Part shown: positions 48,017 to 57,415 of the stretch, piece by piece
How the letters are laid out: each line of letters starts with the position of its first letter
How positions within the stretch are numbered: the first letter of the stretch is position 1
Assembly: GCF_002849605.1 (NCBI RefSeq)
Contig: NZ_NPIB01000001.1
Location: forward strand, 434,001-498,000
Direction of reading: 5' to 3'
From: Photobacterium carnosum
Lineage (GTDB): Bacteria > Pseudomonadota > Gammaproteobacteria > Enterobacterales > Vibrionaceae
DNA length: 64,000 nucleotides
Translations under genes and position numbers: made by a program
Notes under the pieces: model-generated
Databases searched by the model: none
Told to the model about the DNA's origin: nothing
Seen by the model: only the letters and a program-made list of their open reading frames with translations

Positions 48017-49597
48017 TTAGCCTAATAGACTAAGTGCTGCTTGTGGAATTTGTTTTGCTTGCGCAAGGATAGAAGTACCCGCTTGTTGCAGAATCTGACC
48101 TTTGGTCATGTTGATGGTTTCAGAGGCGAAATCAACATCTTTGATACGGCTGTTTGACGCATTAACGTTTTCGTTGATATTAGCCAAATTGCTCATGGTG
48201 TGGCTCATACGGTTTTGGAATGCACCGATTTCAGCACGCTTTGAATCTACTTGCTCCATTGCTGAATCAAGTACGTCAATCGCGTTTTGTGCGCCTTCTT
48301 GGGTTGATAGATCTAGGCTTGCTACAGATTCAGTGGTTACTTTAGTATCAATAGCCATTAACTTAGGTGCAGCAATACCATTGCCACCTAACGTTATATT
48401 CTTAATACCAACATCAGCCTTAACATTTGAAAAATCAATATTAAATTTAGCGGCAGCTTCAGCAACAGCGGCTTTACCATTATCAGATGCAATAGCTGCT
48501 TGTTTTACATCATCCTTAGCCAGAATATCTTTATTCTCAACAAAAGCACCACCAATCTTAACAGTACCTAAATCTGTTTTAGTAATTGTTGCACCAATAT
48601 CTAGTGCTTCACCATCAGCTTTACCACTGATAACTAGTTCACCTTTTTCGTTAACTGATGCATTAACACCTTTTAATGTATCCTTGGTTCCTGCTGCATC
48701 ATTTACAGTCTTAACTACTGCATTAATAGCCGTTGCTTGTTTTTCTGCTGTATCAGCTGTGGCAGTATCTATCTCTACTTTTTGACCTTCAATGTCTAAA
48801 CTTACCTTTCCAGAAATACCAGAAATAGTCTGAGTTGCTTGCTTAGCATCAGCGCTAGCTACATATTTTGAGTTTTCACTCACTTTTATGTCACTTAAAC
48901 CATCAATATTATTTAATTTATTTTGAAGAGCATCCGCGTCCATATTAGCTGTAACATCAATATTATGATTTTCACCATTAACATTAACTGTCATCAGGTT
49001 ATTACCAGCTTGATTACCACCAGTAAATTCATTTGTTGCTGCTGCTTTAGTATCTGTTACTCCACTTGAATCACGACCAACAGCATGAGCAGATACATCC
49101 ATCAAGCCAAGACTTTGCGTTTCATTTGAGTTAGCACCAATTTGGAATTTTGTCTCACCGTTTTTGTCACCAAATGAACCATCAAGTAGGTTTTGACCAC
49201 CGAAACTTGTGGTATCAGCAATACGGTTCATTTCGCTTTGCAGATCGCTCATTTCTGTCTGCATTGCGTCACGGTCTTTGTCTGAATTTGAACCGTTAGC
49301 AGATTGGAGTGCCAACTCACGCATACGTTCCATGATGGTGGTTGATTCTGACATCGCACCTTCAGCAGTCTGTGCCATTGATACACCATCGTTAGCGTTA
49401 CGCATAGCGACGTTTAGACCATTACTTTGATTGGTCAAACGGTTTGAAATTTGAAGACCAGCAGCATCGTCTTTCGCAGAGTTAATACGTAGACCAGATG
49501 ATAGTTTTTGCATGCTGTCTGCAACACTGCTGCTTGCACTGTTAAGGTTACGCTGGGCAGTCATTGCTGTTACGTTGGTATTGATTGTAATAGCCAT
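48017..49597 (-). CDS. flagellin, enlarged central domain
   Basis: Filament subunit, exported by the type III system with FliS. The conserved ends are typical: [22 protein letters not shown] at the start, and the C-terminal [24 protein letters not shown] ending [11 protein letters not shown]. At 526 residues it is well above the roughly 380 typical of Vibrio flagellins. The extra length is in the surface-exposed middle (about residues 180-420), which is rich in Ala, Asp, Lys and Thr. It is the only flagellin in the window. A sigma-28 promoter precedes it and a terminator follows. Confidence 0.95.
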   Translation of the reverse strand: MAITINTNVTAMTAQRNLNSASSSVADSMQKLSSGLRINSAKDDAAGLQISNRLTNQSNGLNVAMRNANDGVSMAQTAEGAMSESTTIMERMRELALQSANGSNSDKDRDAMQTEMSDLQSEMNRIADTTSFGGQNLLDGSFGDKNGETKFQIGANSNETQSLGLMDVSAHAVGRDSSGVTDTKAAATNEFTGGNQAGNNLMTVNVNGENHNIDVTANMDADALQNKLNNIDGLSDIKVSENSKYVASADAKQATQTISGISGKVSLDIEGQKVEIDTATADTAEKQATAINAVVKTVNDAAGTKDTLKGVNASVNEKGELVISGKADGEALDIGATITKTDLGTVKIGGAFVENKDILAKDDVKQAAIASDNGKAAVAEAAAKFNIDFSNVKADVGIKNITLGGNGIAAPKLMAIDTKVTTESVASLDLSTQEGAQNAIDVLDSAMEQVDSKRAEIGAFQNRMSHTMSNLANINENVNASNSRIKDVDFASETINMTKGQILQQAGTSILAQAKQIPQAALSLLG

Positions 49598-49676
49598 AAA
49601 GGTGACACTCCTTGATATGATCTTTCCCAGACGTAGTGCCGGGTTAAAAAGAGATTTAATTAACTTAGTGCTAAAG

Positions 49677-49703
49677 TTAACGGCACCTTTTGGCGAAGCT
49701 TTA
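49677..49703 (-). promoter_or_regulatory. sigma-28 (FliA) promoter of the flagellin gene
   Basis: On the minus strand TAAA-N15-GCCGTTAA matches the sigma-28 consensus TAAA-N15-GCCGATAA with a single mismatch and exact spacing. It lies 80 bp before the flagellin ATG, so the mRNA would have a leader of about 70 nt. Confidence 0.85.
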
Positions 49704-49855
49704 GGATTATTTTTAGAATTTTAAATATGGGGTTAATACAGGAATCACTCCCGCGTCATTCCCCACAGTACGGTTACGAGGGAGATAAGAGATATACTGT
49801 TAGTACGTTGTAGAATTAATATTTTGAATACCTATTAAAAGGCTTCACTGGCTTC

Positions 49856-49913
49856 TTTAAGGCTCAAGCACGCGTGAATAGATCACGGATAGCCCTCGCC
49901 CCTAAACCTTAAA
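49856..49913 (-). terminator. stem-loop structure at the flgL 3' end
   Basis: TTTAAGG (49856-49862) and CCTTAAA (49907-49913) pair across an inner hairpin CGTGA / TCACG (49873-49887). The outer arm overlaps the flgL stop. On the minus strand CCTTTTAATA follows some 15 bp later. It may end or stabilise the flgKL transcript, but a proper T-run is missing. The rest of the 311-bp gap to the flagellin holds only its promoter and leader. Confidence 0.35.
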
Positions 49914-51174
49914 TATAATTAAACAATGACAATTGCTTGGTTTGCCCAAACGCTTGCTGCGAGGCTTGCAGCGCCATCATTTGTTGATTCATATCCATGA
50001 TTGCTTTGCTGTAATCGAGATCTTCTAACCCACTTTGGGCCTGCTTTAAGGTCAACTCAAAATCCAGATGCTGCTCTTGTTGGCGATCGACCTGCTGCAT
50101 GATGGTACCGACTTCTGAACGCTGTTGGTTCATATGCACAAAACCACTGTCGAGATCATCAATCACTCGTTGTAAGTTTGCTTCTGCCGCAGGGGATGAG
50201 GTTGGACGCTCTGCGTTATCAATCGCACTCTGAATTGAATCAAAAATATTGATGGTTTGGGCGGGCTTTAAGCTAATATTATCGCCACTGCTGATATCAC
50301 CAAATTTTAAATTAAGAGTGGCGCTATCGGCAACTGCAGGGTCTTTATAAACGATGCCTTGTTCTGAATCATAAGCTTGATTTGCAGCGACTACTTTGCC
50401 CCCAACGGTTAAATTATATTGCATCTCTTTGATTGTTGTACCATCCGCCGCTGCGACATCAACTTCATTGAAGCTCACTTCAATAGCTTTAACTGAACTA
50501 AAATCACTGGTAGTGGCAGAGAGTAAATGCAGTTTAGAACCATCGGTTAAGCCACCAGCAGTAGTGGTTTTATCACTAAATACTGGTCGAAAATCACCGT
50601 AACTATTAGGAACATCGGTAAATAATTGATCGCCGGGTAAACTGGTTTTTACGTTAACTGATTTATCTATTTGGGCATAACGCGACTGGCTATCACCGTG
50701 ATAATCCATGCTGCCATCAGTGGATTCCATAAACGGCTTTGTATCAGATTGATTACCGGCAAACACATAGTTACCCGCTTCATCACGGCTATTAGCTAGT
50801 TCAAGTAAACCATCACGTAAGCTAATTAATTCATCTTTAAATGCAGTACGGTCGCTACTCGCCATTGCACCATTGATCATGCCGAGCACTTTTTGCTTAG
50901 TCGCACCAAGGTTGTCTTCAACCCCCGCAATCGCAGTTTCCATAGTTTGAAGGCGATTATTAGCTAAAGTTATCGCACCGTTATATTGATCGATTTGAGT
51001 AAGCTGTTGGCGGTAATTTTGAATCGTCACTGATGACACCGGATCATCCCCTGCGGTTTCAACCCGTTTACCACTGGATAGTTGACCATTAGTTTGATTA
51101 AGCTCGCCTTGCTTACGCATTAAGTTGGAGGTCAGATTTTGGTACTGACTGGCGGTTGAGACGCGATTGATCAT
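49909..51174 (-). CDS. flgL: hook-filament junction protein FlgL
   Basis: FlgL (HAP3) joins the hook cap protein FlgK to the filament. Flagellin-like ends are visible: the N-terminal RVSTASQYQNLTSNLMRKQGELNQT with QLSSGKRVETAGDDPVSS, and the C-terminal LEDLDYSKAIMDMNQQMMALQA. It is 421 residues. It starts 12 bp after flgK, forming the usual flgKL pair. Confidence 0.95.
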   Translation of the reverse strand: MINRVSTASQYQNLTSNLMRKQGELNQTNGQLSSGKRVETAGDDPVSSVTIQNYRQQLTQIDQYNGAITLANNRLQTMETAIAGVEDNLGATKQKVLGMINGAMASSDRTAFKDELISLRDGLLELANSRDEAGNYVFAGNQSDTKPFMESTDGSMDYHGDSQSRYAQIDKSVNVKTSLPGDQLFTDVPNSYGDFRPVFSDKTTTAGGLTDGSKLHLLSATTSDFSSVKAIEVSFNEVDVAAADGTTIKEMQYNLTVGGKVVAANQAYDSEQGIVYKDPAVADSATLNLKFGDISSGDNISLKPAQTINIFDSIQSAIDNAERPTSSPAAEANLQRVIDDLDSGFVHMNQQRSEVGTIMQQVDRQQEQHLDFELTLKQAQSGLEDLDYSKAIMDMNQQMMALQASQQAFGQTKQLSLFNYI

Positions 51175-51186
51175 AACAACTCCTCG

Positions 51187-53136
51187 TTATACTGCGCGCA
51201 TTAAGGTATCAAAGGTTTCTTTCGCCACCGACATAATCCGTGATGACGCCATATACGATTGTTGGAACTTCATTAAATTGGCCGCTTCTTCATCAAGATT
51301 GACGCCTGATAAATTAGACACTCGCTCTGAGGCTGAATCAAAATCAAGCTGATTCACTTCACTTAATTTATCGGCATTTTTTTTAAGCATACCAACATCA
51401 GTGGCTAAGCCTTCAAATAAATCAATCACACTTGATTTACCATTGGCCATGGTTTTTTGATGCTGCACTTGCTGCATCGCTAAGAAATTGCCATTACCAC
51501 CTTGAGCATTTTTAACGCCCAATTCAATTTCAAAACTATCGTTAGCTTTTGCACCAGCAGATAAGGTCATAACGGGAATTGACGAAGTAGTGCCCGTTTT
51601 AAAAGCAATGGTTGCACCTTTCTCCGCAGAGTATTGATTATCGGCTAATTCAACATTGGTGTTAGTTTTTAAATCGGTAACGGTAACTTGATCGCCAGCG
51701 GCGTTTAACTGTAGTTGATACCGACCTGCGGCATTATCAGACACAGCAGTCGCTTTGGTGATGGTTGCCGAGCCAAGATTGGATTCAGCCGCTATTGCTG
51801 TTAATTGACGGTGACCCGCCAGCCCACGTGGATCAGTTATCGCTAAACTAATATCTGCCGCACCTCGACGCAAAGGTTGAATAATAGTGGTTTCCGTTTC
51901 ACCAACCATTAACGTCGGGGGTTTATTAATGGTAATGTCTAAACCATCAACCTTCGCTTCAAATTTGCCTTTTGCATTCACTGTTAAGGCTGTTTTATTA
52001 CCTTGTTGATCAATCAGCGTATGGCTGGTCGCATCACTGACTAATTGATAATCACCGATTTTAAGCTGATTAATATCATCAATTTTAACGCTAATATCAC
52101 TAGCACTACCAAACGGTTTAAGCGCCCGTTGTTGCATCGCATTAGGGCTATTAATATCATTGAACAACGCTTGCCCTTGCTGACCGTTAAGATCAACACC
52201 TTGCTGTTGAAGATCATTCATTTGCGACGCAAAGCCAATCGCCATTTGTCCGAGTTTATCCAAACTTTCATCAATAACATCATCACGCACTGTCAGCATC
52301 GCGCCTAAGCTGCCACCAATGGTGTCGCTTTTTATCGGTTTACTGTTATTGCCATTGATTAACGCGATTTGTTTATTGGCAATATCAGGATCGCCATCAA
52401 CGAGTTTTAACTGTGAAGCACTCACGCCAGAGACTAAGGTATCCCCGCTACCAATTATTACCGTATTGGCTAAACTGCCTTTATCTGCCAAAACTGTCAC
52501 TTGAGTATATTGGGCTAATTCATTAATCAGAGTACGTTGTTGATCAAACAAATCATTATTGCCATCGCTGCTAGGTTGTTGCTGCAAACTAGTATTCACT
52601 GCGGCAAGTTCTTGCCCTAATGCATTCACCCGATCTAAAGACACACTCAATTGCTGATTAACATCAGTGCGAATATTAGTCAGGGTTTCATGAGCATTAT
52701 TTAAGTTAACCGCCGCTTGATTGGCATGCTCTAACACCGTTTGACGACTACCAAGATCGCTAGGATTATCAGCCAATGAGCGCACTGAATGATAAAAATC
52801 ATTCATACTGTTAACGCTATTAACGGCACTTTTAGAGGTGAAATCATCTAACATTGCTAAGTGCTGTTGTTTAACGTTAGCTTCTTCTAATTGAGTGGTG
52901 GAAAGCGTCAGTTCACGGGCAGCGAATTGGTCATAAGCACGACTAACATTATCAATATAAGCACCTGTGCCATAGTAACTATTACCGTTCCATTGCGCAT
53001 CATCTGCTTTTTGTTCAACAACTTGACGACTATAACCAGGAGTATTAACGTTGGTTATATTATGACTTGCCACATCTAATTGTTTTTGAGATGTGCGTAA
53101 GCCACTCACACCAATTTGCATCAAATCTAACGCCAT
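51187..53136 (-). CDS. flgK: hook-filament junction protein FlgK
   Basis: FlgK (HAP1) is the first hook-filament junction layer. The N-terminal rod/hook signature SGLRTSQKQLDVASHNITNVNTPGYSRQ and the C-terminal SGVNLDEEAANLMKFQQSYMASSRIM are conserved; the middle carries variable domains. It is 649 residues. Unlike in Vibrio, it does not directly follow flgJ: a gap of about 470 bp with its own promoter region and a small plus-strand ORF intervenes. Confidence 0.95.
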   Translation of the reverse strand: MALDLMQIGVSGLRTSQKQLDVASHNITNVNTPGYSRQVVEQKADDAQWNGNSYYGTGAYIDNVSRAYDQFAARELTLSTTQLEEANVKQQHLAMLDDFTSKSAVNSVNSMNDFYHSVRSLADNPSDLGSRQTVLEHANQAAVNLNNAHETLTNIRTDVNQQLSVSLDRVNALGQELAAVNTSLQQQPSSDGNNDLFDQQRTLINELAQYTQVTVLADKGSLANTVIIGSGDTLVSGVSASQLKLVDGDPDIANKQIALINGNNSKPIKSDTIGGSLGAMLTVRDDVIDESLDKLGQMAIGFASQMNDLQQQGVDLNGQQGQALFNDINSPNAMQQRALKPFGSASDISVKIDDINQLKIGDYQLVSDATSHTLIDQQGNKTALTVNAKGKFEAKVDGLDITINKPPTLMVGETETTIIQPLRRGAADISLAITDPRGLAGHRQLTAIAAESNLGSATITKATAVSDNAAGRYQLQLNAAGDQVTVTDLKTNTNVELADNQYSAEKGATIAFKTGTTSSIPVMTLSAGAKANDSFEIELGVKNAQGGNGNFLAMQQVQHQKTMANGKSSVIDLFEGLATDVGMLKKNADKLSEVNQLDFDSASERVSNLSGVNLDEEAANLMKFQQSYMASSRIMSVAKETFDTLMRAV

Positions 53137-53167
53137 CGCTTGTTGCTCCCCACTAAAATTAAAACCA

Positions 53168-53188
53168 TTATCGGCAACAATCGTGCGA
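53168..53188 (-). promoter_or_regulatory. candidate flgKL promoter with overlapping sigma-28 and sigma-54 elements
   Basis: On the minus strand a perfect sigma-28 -10 GCCGATAA (53168-53175) lacks a good -35. The overlapping TCGCAC-N5-TTGC (53174-53188) is a sigma-54-type pair with one mismatch in the -24 GG. Either could drive flgKL, 32-50 bp upstream of the start. Confidence 0.4.
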
Positions 53189-53371
53189 TAACGCTGCTGC
53201 TAACAAGCAAGATCTGAACCACTTTTAAATAAATTCCATTTATAACGTCATTGTTTAAATAAATACTATTAATTGGCATTTATTTACTTATACTTTTGCC
53301 ATTGCTGCCGATATAAATAAAACACCCACAAAAACAATGACAAAAAAGCCCTATAACAAAGGATATCGTTA

Positions 53372-53557
53372 ATGAATATTTTACTTTCTGGATTAATTGG
53401 CTACGCAATAAAAGAAATCGTGGTGCCATTAATCACTGACAGCGACGACGATAAACAAGATAAAAAACAAGTCTCTGATAAGGAAGTAGATGGGGCGTTA
53501 TTTGAGAGTAATGATCTAATTAAAATGGTTTCAAATTTAATTGATATTGTAGTGTGA
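53372..53557 (+). CDS. small hypothetical protein between flgK and flgJ
   Basis: A 61-residue ORF on the strand opposite to all neighbours, in a gap that is empty in typical Vibrio flagellar loci. I do not recognise it. It has a good ribosome site (AAAGGA, eight bases before the ATG). The N-terminal 20 residues are hydrophobic (MNILLSGLIGYAIKEIVVPL), then a highly acidic/basic segment (TDSDDDKQDKKQVSDKE) and a second hydrophobic stretch at the C-terminus (IKMVSNLIDIVV). It could be a small membrane-associated protein. A weak sigma-28-like -10 (GCCGATAT, 53307-53314) lies upstream without a good -35. Confidence 0.45.
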   Translation: MNILLSGLIGYAIKEIVVPLITDSDDDKQDKKQVSDKEVDGALFESNDLIKMVSNLIDIVV

Positions 53558-53610
53558 TAACTATTACTTCTTCCTGCTTTGTTCGCCCTGCTATTGTTAC
53601 ACCTTTTAGG

Positions 53611-54603
53611 TCACAATAAACTTTGCACTTTTTTCATTACCGCTAATACTTTATTGCTGTAATTGGGATCAGTGGCATAACCTGCTTGATGAATTTCACG
53701 AATAAATTGTTGTGGTTGATGACTGTGTGTTAATGCTTTTGAATAACGAGGGTTATGTTGTAAAAAGCTCACAAAATCATCAAAACTGTGCTGATAAGAA
53801 TCATAAGAACGAAATGCCGCCTGCTCTTGTACGGCAATACCATTATGAAATTCCAATGTCTTAGTGGCAACCTTTTGCCCCTGCCAACGTGGATCTGCTT
53901 TAATATTAAATAAATTATTGCTGCAACCAAGGGCATTATTAATCACCTTCTTCCCCCAGCCTGTTTCTAATGCTGCTTGCGCAATCAATAATGCGGGATC
54001 AGTACCTAATGTACGTGCCGCCTTTTGAGCGTAGGGCTTCATATAACTAACGAAATCTTCTGCAGAAGAAAAACTTGTCGGCTTTTCTGACTTAGTAGGC
54101 AAGATTTCTTCTGTAGCCTCAGGGGCTATCTTTAGTGATAACTGCGATTGAGGCAATGGTGGCAGTATTAATGATCTATCTTCCGTACGGGTTAATAGCG
54201 GTAAAGCGATCATATCGGCATTTATAGGACGAATAGAGAACGGTTGCGACTGTTGTTGTGGGTACAAATCAGTTGTTGGTTGATGCTGACTAATATCTTG
54301 CTGCTCGCCCCCTAACTGCTTAACAATCATATCTGCCAATCCGAGACTACCGGTAGTACTTAACTGAGATGACATTTGTTCATCATGCATCTGTTGATAA
54401 AATTTGCCGTTATTGCTGCTCATTAAATCAGATTCAAATGCACTGTTTGCGTCACGCATCGATTTAAATAACATCTGTGTAAAAATAGATTCAAATTGAA
54501 CCGCGGCTTCACGTAAAGAGCCTTTTTTATCCTTACTAATGCCTGCCCGTAGGCGATCAAGGCTACTTAAATCATGAATAAAACCAGGCTCTATCTGTTT
54601 CAT
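53611..54603 (-). CDS. flgJ: FlgJ: rod cap and peptidoglycan hydrolase
   Basis: FlgJ caps the growing rod and opens the peptidoglycan for it. The N-terminal rod-cap domain has AVQFESIFTQMLFKSMRDANS. The C-terminal glucosaminidase domain has the catalytic Glu in LIAQAALETGWGKKV and NLFNIKADPRW. It is 330 residues, the dual-domain form. A Gln/Pro-rich linker separates the halves. It starts 17 bp after flgI. Confidence 0.95.
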   Translation of the reverse strand: MKQIEPGFIHDLSSLDRLRAGISKDKKGSLREAAVQFESIFTQMLFKSMRDANSAFESDLMSSNNGKFYQQMHDEQMSSQLSTTGSLGLADMIVKQLGGEQQDISQHQPTTDLYPQQQSQPFSIRPINADMIALPLLTRTEDRSLILPPLPQSQLSLKIAPEATEEILPTKSEKPTSFSSAEDFVSYMKPYAQKAARTLGTDPALLIAQAALETGWGKKVINNALGCSNNLFNIKADPRWQGQKVATKTLEFHNGIAVQEQAAFRSYDSYQHSFDDFVSFLQHNPRYSKALTHSHQPQQFIREIHQAGYATDPNYSNKVLAVMKKVQSLL

Positions 54604-54620
54604 TGCCGTTCTCTTAAATA

Positions 54621-55712
54621 TTAGATAATAATAAGCTGGCCTTCAATGGCACCGGCTTGTTTTAATGCTTGTAAAATAGCCATTAAATCTGATGGGGCCG
54701 CGCCAACCTGATTAACCGCTCTCACCAATTCATCCAATGTCACTCCGGGTTCAAATTTAAACATGCGTGCATCTGATTCATTAACGGTGATCTGAGAGTT
54801 AGGTACCACCACCGTATCGCCACCAGCAAAGGCATTGGGTTGACTCACTTGCGGATTCTCTTTAATTGATACCGTCATGCCACCATGAGTGATTGCTGCT
54901 GGGCGTAATTTGACATGTTGCCCAATAACAATTGTGCCAGTCCGTGAATTAACTATAATTTTTGCCGAACCTTCAGCGGGATCAAATTCTAAATTTTCTA
55001 CCGTAGATAAGAAGGCGACTCGTTGACTGACATCACGCGGTGCACGGACACGAATTGAGGTTGCATCAACTGCAGCTGCCATTTGTGGCCCTAAAAATTG
55101 ATTAATTGAATCGGACATCCGTTGCGCGGTAGTAAAATCAGACTCATATAAATTAAAGGTTAGGTAATCACCACGACCAAAAGGATTTGAGACTTCTTGC
55201 TCAACCATTGCACCATTAGTAATACGACCAACAGTAGGCGTATTGCCAACGACTTTAGAACCATCAGCCCCATCAGCACTAAAACCGCCCACGACTAAAC
55301 TACCTTGTGCAATCGCATACACTTTACCGTCAAGTCCTTTTAGAAACGTTTGTAGTAATGTGCCACCACGTAAACTTTTCGCCGAACCAATGGAAGACAC
55401 TGTGATATCAATGGTCTGTCCTTGCTTAGTAAACGCAGGTAAGGTGGCATTCACCGCAACTGCTGCAACATTTTTAGTCTTAGGTTTAGTTCCAACGGGT
55501 AATTGAATCCCAAAATTTTGCAGCATCGCATTAAAAGTTTGCTCAGTGAAAGGGGTGGTCTCACCTGTTCCTGGTAAACCGACCACTAAGCCATAACCGA
55601 CTAATTGGTTACTTCGCACACCTGCAACCGCTGCAACATCTTTAATGCGTGCCGCCTGTGCTGTCGAGGCAAATAAAATGACAGCCAATAAACATATTGT
55701 CGAAATTTTCAA
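54621..55712 (-). CDS. flgI: flagellar P-ring protein FlgI
   Basis: FlgI forms the P-ring around the rod in the peptidoglycan layer. A signal peptide of about 20 residues ends [10 protein letters not shown], and the mature protein carries the family signatures [21 protein letters not shown] and [25 protein letters not shown]-type C-terminus (here [15 protein letters not shown]). It is 363 residues. FlgA, at the right edge, is its chaperone. Confidence 0.96.
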   Translation of the reverse strand: MKISTICLLAVILFASTAQAARIKDVAAVAGVRSNQLVGYGLVVGLPGTGETTPFTEQTFNAMLQNFGIQLPVGTKPKTKNVAAVAVNATLPAFTKQGQTIDITVSSIGSAKSLRGGTLLQTFLKGLDGKVYAIAQGSLVVGGFSADGADGSKVVGNTPTVGRITNGAMVEQEVSNPFGRGDYLTFNLYESDFTTAQRMSDSINQFLGPQMAAAVDATSIRVRAPRDVSQRVAFLSTVENLEFDPAEGSAKIIVNSRTGTIVIGQHVKLRPAAITHGGMTVSIKENPQVSQPNAFAGGDTVVVPNSQITVNESDARMFKFEPGVTLDELVRAVNQVGAAPSDLMAILQALKQAGAIEGQLIII

Positions 55713-55793
55713 GCAACTCTCCGAGACAAATTAAAACGATAAAGCAACCAACCTTATGCAAAGGCGATATGAATAATAAGATTAAAAATTCTA

Positions 55794-56585
55794 TTAAAAA
55801 GCGACATTAAAAAAACGGGATAACCAATTTTGCTGCTGAACATCTTGGCGATCACCAGTGCCTGAATATTGAATGCGCGCATTAGAAATACGGGTTGAAG
55901 CAATGCTGTTATCTTGATCGATATCATCAGGTCGAATATTGCCACTCACGCGAATATATTCCTCACCAGTATTAAGCAGTAGCCATTTTTCACCTCGAAT
56001 CACTAAATTACCATTACTAAGCACATCAACAACTTCAACTGAAATAGAACCTTTAATACTATTACTTTGATCAGCCGATGTTGACCCTTCAAAGGTATTA
56101 TTATTTGCCATTGCATAAGACAGGGTGTAATCGCTTAAAGTAACAGGCTTACCCCCTAGTTCTATCGGCTTCATGTGAAGATCGGTTTTCTTATCAAGAT
56201 CTGAACTGGCATTTTTCTTAGCGGTCATTTTTTCTTCAAGTAAAATCGTCACAATATCACCGATACCTCGCGGCTTAGTATCATCATATAAATCTTGTGC
56301 TTGATCTTGATTAAATAGCGATCCTGTTGCGGTAGCATAATGCTCAGGCTTATCTTGAGGGCGAACCGGATTCCATGCAGGATCATTCATTTGCGCATCT
56401 TCACGTGAGCGTAAACGATCAATTAAACTCTTCGATTCAGTCTGCTTTCCTTCAACAGCATCAATATTAGTGGTCGCTTTTTTAATATCACTGCCCACAG
56501 CATCAGGCGTTGACATACACCCCGTTAAACTACAAACAAGCGCAACCAACAGCCAGTGACCATAATGATTTGAATGTGTTTTCAC
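55794..56585 (-). CDS. flgH: flagellar L-ring lipoprotein FlgH
   Basis: FlgH forms the L-ring in the outer membrane. The lipobox is SLTGC at about residue 23. Family signatures follow: RPRGIGDIVTILLEEKMTAKKNASSD-type region, and VVDVLSNGNLVIRGEKWLLLN with the beta-barrel-forming ending WLSRFFNVAF. It is 263 residues. It starts 22 bp after flgG; the 81-bp gap before flgI has no clear signal. Confidence 0.96.
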   Translation of the reverse strand: MKTHSNHYGHWLLVALVCSLTGCMSTPDAVGSDIKKATTNIDAVEGKQTESKSLIDRLRSREDAQMNDPAWNPVRPQDKPEHYATATGSLFNQDQAQDLYDDTKPRGIGDIVTILLEEKMTAKKNASSDLDKKTDLHMKPIELGGKPVTLSDYTLSYAMANNNTFEGSTSADQSNSIKGSISVEVVDVLSNGNLVIRGEKWLLLNTGEEYIRVSGNIRPDDIDQDNSIASTRISNARIQYSGTGDRQDVQQQNWLSRFFNVAF

Positions 56586-56607
56586 AACGATTCCCTAGCC
56601 AATAAAC

Positions 56608-57396
56608 TTATAATTGCTGATTAACGTAACTCAACATTTGGTCAACGGTTGAAATCACTTTGGAGTTCATTTCATAGACCCGTTGCGCTTCAATCATATT
56701 CACTAACTCTTCAGTCACATTCACGTTTGACGTTTCAAGCATTGATTGACGAATAGAGCCAAAACCTTCTAAACCCGGCGTGCCTTCTTGAGGATCACCA
56801 CTGGCTCCCGTTGATAAGAATAAATTCTGCCCAATAGGCTCTAAACCTGCGGGATTAATAAAATCAGTGGTGGTTAATTGACCGAGCACTTCGTTCTCTT
56901 GTTGATCACGAATACGTGCCGATACTTCACCATCAGTACCCACGGTAATACCCACCGCATTATCAGGCACTACAATTTCAGGCTGAACGGGATAACCGCT
57001 ACCACTGGTAACTAAAATACCTTGATCATTAATGGTAAATTGACCATTACGGGTATAACCCATATTGCCGTCCGGCAGTAACACTTGAAAAAAACCATCG
57101 CCTTCAATCATCATATCCATGGCGTTATTGGTGGTTTGGGTATTACCTTGAGTAAACACTTTTTGGGTCGCGACTACTTTGGCGCCCGCACCAAGCATTA
57201 AGCCACTCGGTAAGGTCGTATCTTGAGTCGATTTGCCCCCAGGCTGATTAATATTTTGATAGAATAAATCTTCAAAAACCGCGCGACTCTTCTTAAAGCC
57301 GATAGTTGATGCGTTAGCTAAATTGTTAGAAATAGTTGAAATATTAGCTTGTTGGGCATCTAAACCCGTTTTACTAACCCATAATGCTGGATGCAT
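56608..57396 (-). CDS. flgG: flagellar distal rod protein FlgG
   Basis: FlgG builds the distal rod. Rod/hook family ends are clear: MHPALWVSKTGLDAQQANISTISNNLANASTIGFKKSR at the N-terminus (the SNNLANAST part is the family motif), and the C-terminal SNVNVTEELVNMIEAQRVYEMNSKVIST. It is 262 residues, normal. It lies 19 bp after flgF. Confidence 0.96.
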   Translation of the reverse strand: MHPALWVSKTGLDAQQANISTISNNLANASTIGFKKSRAVFEDLFYQNINQPGGKSTQDTTLPSGLMLGAGAKVVATQKVFTQGNTQTTNNAMDMMIEGDGFFQVLLPDGNMGYTRNGQFTINDQGILVTSGSGYPVQPEIVVPDNAVGITVGTDGEVSARIRDQQENEVLGQLTTTDFINPAGLEPIGQNLFLSTGASGDPQEGTPGLEGFGSIRQSMLETSNVNVTEELVNMIEAQRVYEMNSKVISTVDQMLSYVNQQL

Positions 57397-57415
57397 GCTG
57401 TTCGTCCTTTAATAA

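Noticed and set aside
48102-48785. 227-codon plus-strand ORF opposite the flagellin
   Set aside because: It is a shadow of the flagellin gene in another frame, with low-complexity Ser/Ala/Val content, no ribosome site and no family resemblance.
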